34,568 bases of DNA from Desulfoluna sp. (lineage in GTDB: Bacteria > Desulfobacterota > Desulfobacteria > Desulfobacterales > Desulfolunaceae): the NCBI RefSeq assembly GCF_030145185.1, contig NZ_JAQYWB010000062.1, positions 1 to 34,568 on the forward strand, read 5' to 3'. The position numbers and the translations under genes are program-made. This document shows positions 7,052-15,705 of this stretch, one piece after another (within the stretch, counting starts at the first letter, position 1; each line of letters begins with the position of its first letter). The notes beneath the pieces are model-generated. The model did no database searches. It was given only the letters and a program-made list of their open reading frames with translations, and had not been told where the DNA came from.

Positions 7052-9184
7052 TTATGGAATGGCAACACCCTCGCCGGAGGCCAGGATTTCAACTGCAAAC
7101 TCCGCCAGATCATCGGGAAGTTTTTCAAAAATCACCATAAAGGGAACAAGCTGGCCAGGCCGCACCCGGGCATTGATATTCTCGTTGCCCGAGGCCGTCT
7201 TCAACCTCTGATCGACTTGATCCAGGGTCAAGGTACCAAGCTCTGCATCCGTGATGATATTCCCGGCAAAGAACTCTTTCCCCTGAGCCTCATGGTTGTC
7301 CTTTGTAAAAAGACGCCCCATGAGACGGATGGAGTGATGGGTCTCCCGATAATTGTTTCTGACCTTTCCCGTAATCACAAAAAGATCTCCCAGGATGGGG
7401 CTGGTCATAAAACGCCCCGTCACATCCTGGGTGGCCAGGTTGAGTTTGCCGTCGGGATCTTTGACCTCGGGCTTCACCCAATCACTCACACCGGGGATGC
7501 CGAAGGAGGCCACCTGCTCACGGACCGTCTCCACCACCGCAATCGTGGGAATGGCGATCCCTGTTCTGTCGCGGATCTTACCCCGAAGGGCGTAGACACC
7601 CGCAAGAATGGCAAAAAGAAAAATGACCACAAGAAAAATCGTTACAAAGATTCGAAGGCCGCTGCCTCTGCCGCCATCAGCCGCAAAGGTATGAGATGCC
7701 TTGGCTTTGGATGAAGCACTCTGGGACGCATCCGATATCATCTCGTCCTCATCGATCTCAGCCATACCCATCACCGGCTCCGCCTGAGCCATCAGAGGCG
7801 TACTGACCACAGTTTCCTCCATGGCGGGGGCCAGATCCAGTTCCAACTCAAGATCAATCTCACCACTCAAATCAGACACCACATCCAAAGGCTTGTCGTC
7901 TTTTTCAAGCATCGCCTCAATGTCACTGAAATCGGATTCACCCAGAGGTGCCGTGGAGAGGGGCTCAATCTCCTGAGTTTTCTCATCGGCCTGAAAGTCA
8001 AAATCGAGTTCCAACTCAATGTCATCATCTTCAGCCACGGTTAACTCGGAAGACGGCTCTTCCTGCAGCAGCCCCTCCAATTCGGAGAGATCCAGCTCTT
8101 CATCCAGAGAACTGTCCAGGGCCGCTTGCATGGGTTCATCCACACCCAGGTCCAGTTCCAGATCCAGTTCCATCAACCCATCGTCGTCTTGAGGCAACCC
8201 ACCGCCCCCAACCGAACCAGCGCGTCCAAGGGCTGTCCCAGAAGGCCCATCATCGAGGGAAAGCTCCAGTTCACCGCCCCCCCCCAGACTCAGGGGCTCA
8301 ATCTCTCGATTGTCCCGAGAGAGAGTCACCTCCTGGCTATCTCCCACCAGCTCAACATCGCTGAGGCCGTCATCCAGCGAAAGCGCCAGATCAGAAAAGT
8401 CGAGATCCTCTTCAGGCTCACCAGACGCCGCCGGAGCCTCCAGGGCCGCTTCAAGATCAGAAAAATCAAGGTCGTCATCAAACACAGGGGGTGCCGCCGA
8501 ACTCCCTGTCTCCGGTTCAAGACCGAGGTCAGAGAAATCAAGTTCCTCTTCCGCGCCAGAGGATTCCAATCCCTCCCCAGTCAGCGCATCCTCCAGGCCA
8601 GAAAAGTCCAGAACCTCTTCCACCTCTTGCCCGCCGGCCTGCGCCACAGGCATGGACTCATCGTCCAGAGACAGATCCAAGTCCAGGTCGGAAAGATCGA
8701 GGTCTGACAAATCGAGGTCATCGGGAAGTTCATCGACCGTCCCTTCCGACAGGTCGAGGCCGCCAAGACCCAGGTCCTCCAAATTAATCTCTTCAATGGA
8801 GTCCAGAGGGGCCTCTTCCTGCTCTGGGGCCGGCTCTGGCTGAGGAACTGGAGCCGAGGGTGTTTCAGCAGCCCCCATGGCTTCAGAGTCATCAAAGGAG
8901 GAATCGTCCAGACCGAAAAGACGATCCAGTTCACGGTTCAACTCATCAGCCAGATCATCGCCTTCATCAAGGTTACGTGGTGGCTGGGCGTCAAGGGGGG
9001 GGGGCGCGGCAGAAACCGCTGCCGGTGCGGGTGCGTCGGGTTCCACGAAAGACGGGGGAGCCGTTTCCGCGAAGACTTTAAACACGTGCTTGCAACTTGA
9101 GCAGCGCACCTTGCTACCCGTGGGTTTGATCAGCTTGTCATCCAAAACAAACCTGGAATCACACTCCTGACACGTGATAATCAT
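7052..9184 (-). CDS. MJ0042-type zinc-ribbon, acidic-repeat, single-pass membrane protein with DUF3426-like C-terminus
   Basis: A 710-residue protein. The N-terminus is an MJ0042/zinc-ribbon finger with C5-x2-C8 and C28-x2-C31. Residues about 40-490 are very acidic and low in complexity, with many copies of an LD[FL]SDL-like unit (for example LDFSDLEAALE, DLSDLDLSDLDLDLSL). One membrane helix (about 512-533) is followed by a globular domain (about 575-705) resembling DUF3426, with ITGKVRNNY and a C-terminal VPFMVIFEKLPDDL. The topology fits an inner-membrane protein with finger and repeats in the cytoplasm. Zinc-ribbon plus membrane helix recalls GltJ-type proteins, but no function is established. 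AAGGGGA precedes the ATG. It lies 55 bp downstream of hpt on the same strand, so cotranscription is likely. Confidence 0.8.
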   Translation of the reverse strand: MIITCQECDSRFVLDDKLIKPTGSKVRCSSCKHVFKVFAETAPPSFVEPDAPAPAAVSAAPPPLDAQPPRNLDEGDDLADELNRELDRLFGLDDSSFDDSEAMGAAETPSAPVPQPEPAPEQEEAPLDSIEEINLEDLGLGGLDLSEGTVDELPDDLDLSDLDLSDLDLDLSLDDESMPVAQAGGQEVEEVLDFSGLEDALTGEGLESSGAEEELDFSDLGLEPETGSSAAPPVFDDDLDFSDLEAALEAPAASGEPEEDLDFSDLALSLDDGLSDVELVGDSQEVTLSRDNREIEPLSLGGGGELELSLDDGPSGTALGRAGSVGGGGLPQDDDGLMELDLELDLGVDEPMQAALDSSLDEELDLSELEGLLQEEPSSELTVAEDDDIELELDFDFQADEKTQEIEPLSTAPLGESDFSDIEAMLEKDDKPLDVVSDLSGEIDLELELDLAPAMEETVVSTPLMAQAEPVMGMAEIDEDEMISDASQSASSKAKASHTFAADGGRGSGLRIFVTIFLVVIFLFAILAGVYALRGKIRDRTGIAIPTIAVVETVREQVASFGIPGVSDWVKPEVKDPDGKLNLATQDVTGRFMTSPILGDLFVITGKVRNNYRETHHSIRLMGRLFTKDNHEAQGKEFFAGNIITDAELGTLTLDQVDQRLKTASGNENINARVRPGQLVPFMVIFEKLPDDLAEFAVEILASGEGVAIP

Positions 9185-9239
9185 GTTCGCGTCCCCTTTT
9201 CATGATGCGAATGCAACCCATCCTGTTGATCGGTTCTGT

Positions 9240-9764
9240 TTACATTTTTAAATGATAAATTCCGGGCAGATGTCGGTAATCTTCGGCATAATCCAAGCCG
9301 TACCCAACCAGAAACCCTTCGGGAATTGTGTGACAGGCATAATCCACCTGGACCTCTATAGATCGACGTTCCTTCTTGTTCAGAAACGCACACACCTTGA
9401 CACTGCGGGCGCCTTTGGACTTGAGGTAGTCCATAATAAACCCAAGGGTAAGCCCTGTGTCCACAATATCTTCCACCACCAAAACATCCATCCCGGCGAC
9501 ATCAAGATCCAGCTCTTTGGTGATCGTCGCCGTTCCTGAAGACTCGGAACTTTTCCCGTAACTGGAGATACCCAGAAAACCGATCTGAACAGGGACGGTA
9601 ATCGCCCGCGCCAAATCGGCCATAAAGATAAAAGCACCCTTCAGGGCACCGACCATCGCCACGGTACCGTTCCGGTAATCGTGGGAAATAACAGCCCCCA
9701 CTTCGGTGACACTTTTAGCGATTTCTTCTTTTGAAAGTACTTCAATAAGTTCTGACATTCTCAT
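9240..9764 (-). CDS. hpt: Hypoxanthine phosphoribosyltransferase
   Basis: A 174-residue type I phosphoribosyltransferase that makes IMP (and usually GMP) from the base and PRPP in purine salvage. The PRPP-binding loop VVEDIVDTG (96-104) is intact. An upstream GALKGAFIFMADLAR segment (39-53) and the SSYG flexible-loop motif (67-70) match bacterial Hpt. The C-terminus carries the VDYACHTIPEGFLVGYGLDY region that contacts the purine and is typical of the family. A second ATG two codons in (9758) is an alternative start; neither has a strong Shine-Dalgarno. It lies between the DnaJ-like gene and the zinc-ribbon gene, all on the minus strand. Guanine/xanthine preference cannot be decided from sequence. 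Confidence 0.93.
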   Translation of the reverse strand: MRMSELIEVLSKEEIAKSVTEVGAVISHDYRNGTVAMVGALKGAFIFMADLARAITVPVQIGFLGISSYGKSSESSGTATITKELDLDVAGMDVLVVEDIVDTGLTLGFIMDYLKSKGARSVKVCAFLNKKERRSIEVQVDYACHTIPEGFLVGYGLDYAEDYRHLPGIYHLKM

Positions 9765-9810
9765 TACTTTATCATTACTTCATCGCTTGCGCTACACCTG
9801 TTTACACATT

Positions 9811-9835
9811 GATATAACACATGCGACCGTGTGTT
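9811..9835 (-). promoter_or_regulatory. Possible hpt promoter with inverted repeat
   Basis: On the minus strand TATATC (9811-9816) is preceded by TGT, giving an extended -10 form. Just upstream, AACACA and TGTGTT (9816-9821 and 9830-9835) form a 6-bp inverted repeat. No good -35 was found, so this is a weak call. Confidence 0.3.
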
Positions 9836-9923
9836 CTTACTTTATAAATCAACGAAACAAAGAGAAACACCCTCCCCAAGGCCGTACATCAAAAAGCCAT
9901 CGGATGTCAATCATTATAAGCCA

Positions 9924-10802
9924 TTACAGCCCATTTTTCGCCAGATTCTCGACTGCCGTTCTCTGATCATCGGTCAGAGTTTTCGGTATGGTCACCCCTA
10001 TTCGAACAAACAGATCTCCCCTGACGCCCCCCTTCATTTCGGGCAATCCCTTGCCAGGAATCCTTAATTTCGTTTTGTGCTGAGTGCCTGCAGGCACCTT
10101 CAGGTTAATCTCGCCGCCATCCAGCATCGGCACGGTGAGAGTGGCCCCGAGAAGGGCTTCTGAAACCTGGATATCGGTATCATAAATCACATGCTGACCA
10201 TCGGGAACAAACCCGCCAGCCCCAACCACACGGGATTGAATATAAAGATCCCCGGCCGGGCCGCCCTGACGACTGGGTTCGCCCTTGCCTGTCAGCCTGA
10301 GCTTCTTGCCATCCACCATCCCCTGAGGAATACGCACATTGATGGTGGACGCACCCCCTCCCACGGACAGTGAGCGGGTGGTCCCGCTGAACACGTCCTG
10401 AACGGTCAAGGTAATCTCAAGGGTCTGGTCTGCCCCCTTCACCTGACGTCGGCCCTGGCATCCCTGACCGCCGCCACGGCCAAAGCCTCCGTTACCGAAG
10501 CCCCCTGAGTTCCCGCCAAAACCAAACTCACGGAAAATATCTCCGAGATCAAAGCCCCGAAAAATATCTTCCTGGCTGTAACGCTGCTGAAAACCAGAGG
10601 CCCCGTACGTGTCATACTCCTTACGCTTGGCCGAATCACTCAAAACCGCATAGGCTTCGCTGATCTGTTTGAACTTGTCTTCGGCAGCCTTGTCCCCCTT
10701 GGTTTTGTCAGGGTGGTATTTCATGGCCAGCTTGCGGTACGTTTTTTTAATCTCGTCATCGGTGGCGTTTCGCTCAACGCCCAACACTTTATAATAGTCC
10801 AT
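9924..10802 (-). CDS. DnaJ/CbpA-type J-domain cochaperone lacking the zinc finger
   Basis: A 292-residue class B J-protein. The J domain fills residues 1-70 with the essential HPD at 30-32 (KYHPDK). A Gly/Phe-rich stretch (about 90-120, [20 protein letters not shown]) follows. The C-terminal substrate-binding region has paired beta domains (about 130-285: [19 protein letters not shown] and [18 protein letters not shown]). The four CxxCxGxG repeats of canonical DnaJ are absent, as in CbpA. It should stimulate DnaK ATPase and may bind curved DNA if truly CbpA-like. I chose the ATG at 10802 because the protein then starts at the J domain; the in-frame TTG at 10853 would add 17 unrelated residues. 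A good promoter lies about 130 bp upstream. No dnaK or grpE adjoins. Confidence 0.88.
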   Translation of the reverse strand: MDYYKVLGVERNATDDEIKKTYRKLAMKYHPDKTKGDKAAEDKFKQISEAYAVLSDSAKRKEYDTYGASGFQQRYSQEDIFRGFDLGDIFREFGFGGNSGGFGNGGFGRGGGQGCQGRRQVKGADQTLEITLTVQDVFSGTTRSLSVGGGASTINVRIPQGMVDGKKLRLTGKGEPSRQGGPAGDLYIQSRVVGAGGFVPDGQHVIYDTDIQVSEALLGATLTVPMLDGGEINLKVPAGTQHKTKLRIPGKGLPEMKGGVRGDLFVRIGVTIPKTLTDDQRTAVENLAKNGL

Positions 10803-10933
10803 ATTGTATGATCCAATCGCAAGAGCCCGGCGCCAGAGAAGGAGTCCTTCCAAGCGTCAGGCCATACGTTATTGACGTGTTTTCATCCCCGATTGCTCAA
10901 ACTGCAGGAGATCCCATCGCTTTCGATACCCGA

Positions 10934-10962
10934 AAAATAGGTTCATTGATTCACGGTGTCAA
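10934..10962 (-). promoter_or_regulatory. Sigma70-type promoter of the J-protein gene
   Basis: On the minus strand TTGACA (10957-10962) is separated by 17 bp from TATTTT (10934-10939). The predicted leader is about 125 nt. The boxes fit sigma70; a sigma32-type CCCCAT -10 is not seen, so heat-shock control is not supported by this site. Confidence 0.55.
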
Positions 10963-11032
10963 GGACAGTTCCCCCGGTCCGGGAGGTTTGAGCCACGTCG
11001 CCACCTCATTTCACCGCACAGACGCCCGTTTC

Positions 11033-11848
11033 TCACCGCGCCTCATTTTTCTTTCCGACCAGACGATCCAGCCGGAGGCGTTGCCGCTCATCAAACAGTC
11101 GTCTGGCCCCGACGGAAACGGCAAGAACCGCACCGAAGCCCGTCCCGGAACTGATAATGAACATGATCAGAATTTGATACTTCACCGCTTCCATGGGCGG
11201 ACTCCCCGCCAGGATCTGCCCGGTCATCATCCCCGGCAGGCTGACGATCCCCGCCACCGCCATGGAGTTTAGGGTAGGAATCATGGCACTTCGAATGCTC
11301 TCACGCCGAATCGTACCAATGGCCTCATCCCAGGTCTGGCCGAGCATCAAGCGCCCCTCAATCACACCGCTGTCACGCCAGGCCGTGGAGGTGAGGCGCT
11401 CCATTCCAATGGCGATGCCCGTCATGGTGTTTCCCAGCATCATCCCCAAAAGAGGAATCGCATACTGGGGGGCATACCAGGGGTCAATGCGGATCACCGT
11501 GGTGAGCACAAGACAGGTAATGGAAAAGGAAGAGACGGTCATGGCCGCCGTTCCGGTGCCAAAGCCCCAGATCCCGGTGAACTGACGGGTCTGGCGACTC
11601 ATCACCACCCGACCCGCCGTGGTCACCATCACCAGGGCGATGAAGGCCAGCATCCATGGCTGGGCTCGATCAAACAGGGTTTTCAGAACCATCCCCACCA
11701 GAAGCAGCTGAAGGGTGGTGCGCAGCGCCGCCACCACAATCTGCCGGGTCACCCCCAGGTCCATCCGAAAGGAGAGAAAAGCCAGGGCCACCACCAGCAG
11801 CGCGGCAATGGAAAGATCCATGGGGGACAAGGCAATCACTGCGTTCAT
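11033..11848 (-). CDS. fetB: ABC transporter permease, FetB (UPF0014) family
   Basis: A 271-residue polytopic inner-membrane protein of the UPF0014/YbbM family, the permease of the E. coli FetAB system linked to iron export and oxidative stress resistance. Hydrophobic segments are at about 8-24, 33-50, 57-75, 85-107, 115-140, 190-215 and 220-243. Family-typical segments include TRQIVVAALRTTLQLLLVG (33-51) and LPGMMTGQILAGSPP, which is highly conserved. I start at the ATG at 11848 because it overlaps the TGA of the ATPase gene in an ATGA junction, implying translational coupling; an upstream in-frame extension lies inside that gene. Substrate iron is by family, not shown here. Confidence 0.88.
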   Translation of the reverse strand: MNAVIALSPMDLSIAALLVVALAFLSFRMDLGVTRQIVVAALRTTLQLLLVGMVLKTLFDRAQPWMLAFIALVMVTTAGRVVMSRQTRQFTGIWGFGTGTAAMTVSSFSITCLVLTTVIRIDPWYAPQYAIPLLGMMLGNTMTGIAIGMERLTSTAWRDSGVIEGRLMLGQTWDEAIGTIRRESIRSAMIPTLNSMAVAGIVSLPGMMTGQILAGSPPMEAVKYQILIMFIISSGTGFGAVLAVSVGARRLFDERQRLRLDRLVGKKNEAR

Positions 11849-12462
11849 CGGCAAGCCTCCCCGTCCGCGTCCCGCAGACACCCCTCGGAGTCAAAGGAAA
11901 CCACCCGCTGGGCCACCCGTTCGAGCTGTGCCCTGCCATGGCCCACCCAAAGGACCGGCACCTGCCGCTCCCGGGCATACCCAAGGATCAACGCCTCCAC
12001 CTGCCGGGTGCTGACCTCGTCCAGATTGGCCGTGGGTTCATCCAGAAGCAGGGCCAGAGGCTCTCGATCCAACAGGCGCAACAACGAAAGCCGTTGTCGC
12101 TCACCGCTGGAGAGACGCTTCACGGGCCACGAGAGAACCTCCTCACGAAGCCCCAGCACCGACGGCCTCACCTTTTCAGGCGCCAGAAAGTGCTCGCCCA
12201 CCCCATCGTTCCACCAGGCACTCTCGCTGGGAAGCATCCCCACCCGACGCCGCCACTCCGAGGCAGAGAGGTCCTCACGCGCCATCGTCCCGAGGCGGAC
12301 CCGGCCCTCATGGGGCTCCATATCCGCCACGGCTCGAAGAAGGGAGCTTTTGCCAATCCCGGAGGGGCCGGAAAGCCCCACACAACCGCCCGCAGGCACC
12401 GTGAGACGGACAGGCCCAAGGCCCCGGATGCACAACGCGTCAATCACGAGATCCATCCCCAT
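11845..12462 (-). CDS. fetA: ABC transporter ATP-binding protein, FetA-like
   Basis: A 205-residue ABC ATPase with Walker A GPSGIGKS (32-39), signature LSSGERQ (117-123), Walker B LALLLDEP (136-143) and a D-loop (ANLDE). Its short length and its coupling to an UPF0014 permease match FetA (YbbL), the energising subunit of the iron exporter FetAB. The ATG at 12462 has GAGGGG nine bases upstream, inside the end of mnmG; the ATG at 12456 is too close to that site. It begins 3 bp after the mnmG stop and ends with a 4-bp overlap into fetB, so all three are probably one transcript. The Walker B glutamate (E142) is intact. The switch histidine appears as WVGHGRA near residue 172. Confidence 0.87.
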   Translation of the reverse strand: MGMDLVIDALCIRGLGPVRLTVPAGGCVGLSGPSGIGKSSLLRAVADMEPHEGRVRLGTMAREDLSASEWRRRVGMLPSESAWWNDGVGEHFLAPEKVRPSVLGLREEVLSWPVKRLSSGERQRLSLLRLLDREPLALLLDEPTANLDEVSTRQVEALILGYARERQVPVLWVGHGRAQLERVAQRVVSFDSEGCLRDADGEACR

Positions 12463-12465
12463 GAG

Positions 12466-14340
12466 TTACCGCCCCTCACGCTTCTTCAGGTGAATCATCA
12501 ACACAGAAATAGCAGAGGGCGTAATGCCGTCGACGCGTGAGGCCTGTCCCAGGGAGACGGGTCGCACGGCGATCAGCTTGGCCCGCAGCTCGTTGGAGAG
12601 GCCATGGACGGCCTCAAATTGAAAATCTTCCGGGATCCGGATCTTCTCCAGGTGCTTGAATTTTTCTATTTCTGAAAGCTGCCGATCGATATATCCCTCG
12701 TACTTCACCTCAATCTCCACCTGCCTTGCCACCCGTGCATCCACAGGGGGCTCGGCGGGTGCCACCTCACGGACCACCTCGTAGCCGATCTTGGCCCGTT
12801 TAAGGATTTGATCGAGGGGAACCCCAGTCTTAAGCGGGGCGGAATCGCGCTCGGCCAGGTAGGCATTCATCTCTGGAGACGGCTTGACCACCACCCGGCG
12901 AATCCGCCCCATCTCCCGATCGATGGCAGCCTTGCGTTCCCGTACCTGCCGGGCAACGTCATCACTCACCAGGCCCAGCTCATGGGCTATTTCCGTCAAG
13001 CGGAAGTCGGCATTGTCTTCACGCATCATCAGGCGATACTCCGCCCGGGAGGTAAAAATTCGATAGGGTTCCAGGGTCCCCCGGGTGACGAGGTCATCCA
13101 CCATCACCCCCATGTACCCCTGGGAGCGGTCCAACACAAAGGGAGCCCGTCCCATCACCTTAAGGGCGGCGTTGACGCCGGCCCAGAGCCCCTGGGCTGC
13201 CGCCTCCTCGTATCCGGAGGTGCCGTTGATCTGGCCGGCCAGGAACAGCCCGGCGACCTTTCGTGTCTCCAGAGACGGGCGCAGCTGCACCGGATTCACA
13301 TAATCGTATTCGATGGCATAGCCGGGCCGGATGATCTCCGCCGCCTCGAACCCCGGAATCGACCGAACAAAAGGAATCTGAAGGTCCACGGGCAGACTGG
13401 TGCCCAACCCGCCAATATACATCTCCCGGGTATCGATCCCTTCGGGCTCCAGAATCACCTGGTGGGACACGCGGTCGGGAAATTTCACGGCCTTGTCTTC
13501 AAAGGAGGGGCAATACCGGGCCGACACCCCTTTAATCGTGCCGCAATAGAGCGGGGAGCGTGCGAGGTTTTCCATGACAACATTGCGGGTCGCCGCCGTG
13601 GTGTGACCGATAAAACTCGGCAGCTGCGGCAGGGGGGCGTGGGTAGAGGAAAAAGAGAAAAAACAGGGCACCTCGTCTGCCTGATGCACCTCAAGTTGCG
13701 AATAATCAATGGTATCCCGGTGGACACGCGGTGGGGTGCCGGTTTTCATTCGTCCCATCTCAAGGCCTAGCTCCCTCATGGAGGCCGCCAGTCCGTTCGA
13801 GGCAAACTCTCCGGCACGCCCTGCTTGAATGCAGCTCGTCCCCACATGCACCAGGCCGCTCAAAAAGGTCCCGGCGGCGATCACCACCGCCTCACCCTCA
13901 TAACCAAACCCGGTCTGGTCCACCACCCCTTTGACCGCGCCTCCTTCCACCACAAGACGCTCCACCATCCCCTGCTTGAGATAAAGGTGTTCCTGGGCTT
14001 CTATGACCGCCTTCATGGTGCGGTGGTAAATATTCTTATCATTCTGGGTCCGCGTGGAATGAACGGCGGGCCCCTTCTTGGTGTTCAGGGTCTTGAACTG
14101 AATGGCCGAGGCATCCGAGGCCTTGCCCATCTCCCCGCCCATGGCATCCACCTCCCGCACCAGGTGCCCCTTGGCGGTCCCGCCGATGGAGGGGCTGCAG
14201 GGCATGCAGGCCACCTTATCCAGATCAATGGCCAACATCAGGGTACAAAGGCCCATACGAGCCGAGGCCAGGGCCGCTTCACAACCGGCATGCCCTCCCC
14301 CCACCACAATCACATCATATTTTCGAGTATTTGATACCAT
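12466..14340 (-). CDS. mnmG: tRNA uridine-5-carboxymethylaminomethyl modification enzyme MnmG
   Basis: A 624-residue flavoprotein, close to the usual MnmG (GidA) length. With MnmE it installs the carboxymethylaminomethyl group on wobble U34 of several tRNAs. The FAD Rossmann motif GGGHAGCE is at 14-21, preceded by VIVVGG. Family segments include GTAKGHLVREVDAMGGEMG and GRAGEFASNGLAASM, and the active-site region MKTGTPPRV. The C-terminal domain ends with the helical GidA-associated region (EIEKFKHLEKIRIPEDF). MnmE is not in this window. The start at 14340 overlaps a small ORF stop (TAATG). A strong minus-strand promoter sits at 14555-14584. The gene is followed at once by fetA-fetB, an uncommon partnership. 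Confidence 0.96.
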   Translation of the reverse strand: MVSNTRKYDVIVVGGGHAGCEAALASARMGLCTLMLAIDLDKVACMPCSPSIGGTAKGHLVREVDAMGGEMGKASDASAIQFKTLNTKKGPAVHSTRTQNDKNIYHRTMKAVIEAQEHLYLKQGMVERLVVEGGAVKGVVDQTGFGYEGEAVVIAAGTFLSGLVHVGTSCIQAGRAGEFASNGLAASMRELGLEMGRMKTGTPPRVHRDTIDYSQLEVHQADEVPCFFSFSSTHAPLPQLPSFIGHTTAATRNVVMENLARSPLYCGTIKGVSARYCPSFEDKAVKFPDRVSHQVILEPEGIDTREMYIGGLGTSLPVDLQIPFVRSIPGFEAAEIIRPGYAIEYDYVNPVQLRPSLETRKVAGLFLAGQINGTSGYEEAAAQGLWAGVNAALKVMGRAPFVLDRSQGYMGVMVDDLVTRGTLEPYRIFTSRAEYRLMMREDNADFRLTEIAHELGLVSDDVARQVRERKAAIDREMGRIRRVVVKPSPEMNAYLAERDSAPLKTGVPLDQILKRAKIGYEVVREVAPAEPPVDARVARQVEIEVKYEGYIDRQLSEIEKFKHLEKIRIPEDFQFEAVHGLSNELRAKLIAVRPVSLGQASRVDGITPSAISVLMIHLKKREGR

Positions 14341-14531
14341 TACTTGCCTGCTTGTTTATCTGCCATCAGGATCCATCCGTCGGGAGTCATTTTCATTTCG
14401 ACCTCACCCGCCGTTCGATGTATGATGGGCTGCTGCCGGGGGGACAGCCCCAACACAAACAGCCGGTTTTTACCGACTGGACTCTCCGGTCGCTTCGAGG
14501 CCCTGCATGGCGCAGGAGCCCGAAACGCCAT
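14340..14531 (-). CDS. Possible 63-residue leader ORF upstream of mnmG
   Basis: A minus-strand frame starts with ATG at 14531 (or GTG at 14534), about 15 bp after the predicted mnmG transcript start. It ends with TAA overlapping the mnmG ATG as TAATG, a typical coupling junction. The product would be a basic 63-residue peptide with C-terminal sequence EVEMKMTPDGWILMADKQ. No family is recognised. Only a weak GAGCG precedes the start. It could be a real small protein, a translated leader that controls mnmG, or chance. Confidence 0.3.
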   Translation of the reverse strand: MAFRAPAPCRASKRPESPVGKNRLFVLGLSPRQQPIIHRTAGEVEMKMTPDGWILMADKQAGK

Positions 14532-14554
14532 CACTTTTTTACGCTCATCCCCTT

Positions 14555-14584
14555 ATTATATTATCGGGTTTCAAGCAAGGTCAA
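14555..14584 (-). promoter_or_regulatory. mnmG: Strong sigma70 promoter of the mnmG unit
   Basis: On the minus strand TTGACC (14579-14584, 5 of 6) and a perfect TATAAT (14555-14560) are 18 bp apart. The -35 touches the Shine-Dalgarno of the divergent radical SAM gene (start 14586), so transcription of the two genes may interfere. Confidence 0.7.
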
Positions 14585-14585
14585 T

Positions 14586-15530
14586 ATGAACTCAACTCAG
14601 GCAAAACGATACACCGACCTCAACAGCCACCTCAAAGAACGCTTCGGCAAGAGGGTCCAGAAACTCACCGTAGACGCTGGCTTTACCTGTCCCAACCGGG
14701 ACGGCCACACCAGCACGGGGGGATGCATTTTCTGCAACGAAAAAGGGTCTGGAAACGGCGCGTACCAACTGGGCATCTCGGTCACCGAGCAGATCCAGCA
14801 GGGACGCCTGGCCCTTTTCAAACGCTACAAAGCCAAGCTCTTCCTGGTCTATTTTCAGGCATACAGCAACACCTACGCCCCGGTCAAACGCCTGAAAACC
14901 CTCTACGACGAAGCGCTGGCCTTTGATGACGTGGTGGGCCTGGCCATCGGGACACGCCCGGACTGCGTGGACGAAGAAAAACTGGCCCTCCTGGATGCTT
15001 ACTCCCAGGAAAAACTGGTCTGGATAGAATACGGCCTCCAGTCGGCCCATGACACCACCCTGGCCGCCATCAACCGCGGACACGACGTGGCCTGTTTTAA
15101 AGAGGCGGTGGCCCTCACCCGAAAAATCGCCCCCAACGTCAAAATCTGCGCCCACATCATCCTGGGACTCCCCGGCGAGGATCGAGAGATGATGCTTGAG
15201 GGCGCCAGACTCCTGGCGGATCTCGGCGTCGACGGCATCAAGCTTCATCTGCTGTATGTGGTCAAGGGCACCGCCCTGGACTGCCTTTACCTGGACGGCA
15301 CCTACACCTGCATGGAGGAGGACGACTATGTGGAGACGGTCTGCGACTTCCTGGAGCTGCTCCCCCCCGAGATGGTAATTCAACGCCTCACCGGCGATCC
15401 CCACCGGGACGAACTCCGCGCCCCCCAATGGCCCCTGAAAAAAGGCACCACCCTCAAACGCATCCAGGACACCCTGGAAACCCGGGGAACCGTCCAGGGG
15501 TCACGCTTCATGAATCGTTCCCAGGAATAA
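14586..15530 (+). CDS. Radical SAM protein, YhcC (TIGR01212) family
   Basis: A 314-residue radical SAM protein. The cluster-binding cysteines are C35, C47 and C50 in CPNRDGHTSTGGCIFC, the unusual CX11CX2C spacing of the YhcC/TIGR01212 family. A following GNGAYQLG and the YFQAYSNTYAP segment fit the family, as do the SAM-binding GLAIGTRPDCVD and HIILGLPGED segments. The reaction of YhcC proteins is not established. The ATG at 14586 has AAGG six bases upstream; an in-frame extension to 14331 lacks family similarity and would overlap the divergent promoter. The C-terminus (MVIQRLTGDPHRDEL) is typical of the family. It is transcribed alone, opposite to mnmG. Confidence 0.88.
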   Translation: MNSTQAKRYTDLNSHLKERFGKRVQKLTVDAGFTCPNRDGHTSTGGCIFCNEKGSGNGAYQLGISVTEQIQQGRLALFKRYKAKLFLVYFQAYSNTYAPVKRLKTLYDEALAFDDVVGLAIGTRPDCVDEEKLALLDAYSQEKLVWIEYGLQSAHDTTLAAINRGHDVACFKEAVALTRKIAPNVKICAHIILGLPGEDREMMLEGARLLADLGVDGIKLHLLYVVKGTALDCLYLDGTYTCMEEDDYVETVCDFLELLPPEMVIQRLTGDPHRDELRAPQWPLKKGTTLKRIQDTLETRGTVQGSRFMNRSQE

Positions 15531-15625
15531 CAAGCGTGTCAATATAGAGCCCTGTCGTGATCCACGGTAAGGCCAAAAAGAAAAATGAGCAGAAAGTGAG
15601 GGGGGATACCTCAAGATCACGGCAT

Positions 15626-15660
15626 CAATGAAGCCATCATGCACCTTGATGGCTTCATTG
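15626..15660. repeat. Perfect 14-bp inverted repeat downstream of the radical SAM gene
   Basis: CAATGAAGCCATCA (15626-15639) and TGATGGCTTCATTG (15647-15660) form a perfect stem with a 7-nt loop. Neither strand has a T-run after it, so it is not a classical terminator. It lies between the convergent ends of the radical SAM and glycosyltransferase genes. Confidence 0.75.
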
Positions 15661-15705
15661 CAACAGCAAACAGAAAATAGGGCCTTATTTATTACCATCT
15701 TTACT

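Noticed and set aside
10803-10853. TTG start at 10853 for the J-protein
   Set aside because: Adds 17 residues before the J domain that do not fit the family, with no better ribosome site than the ATG at 10802.
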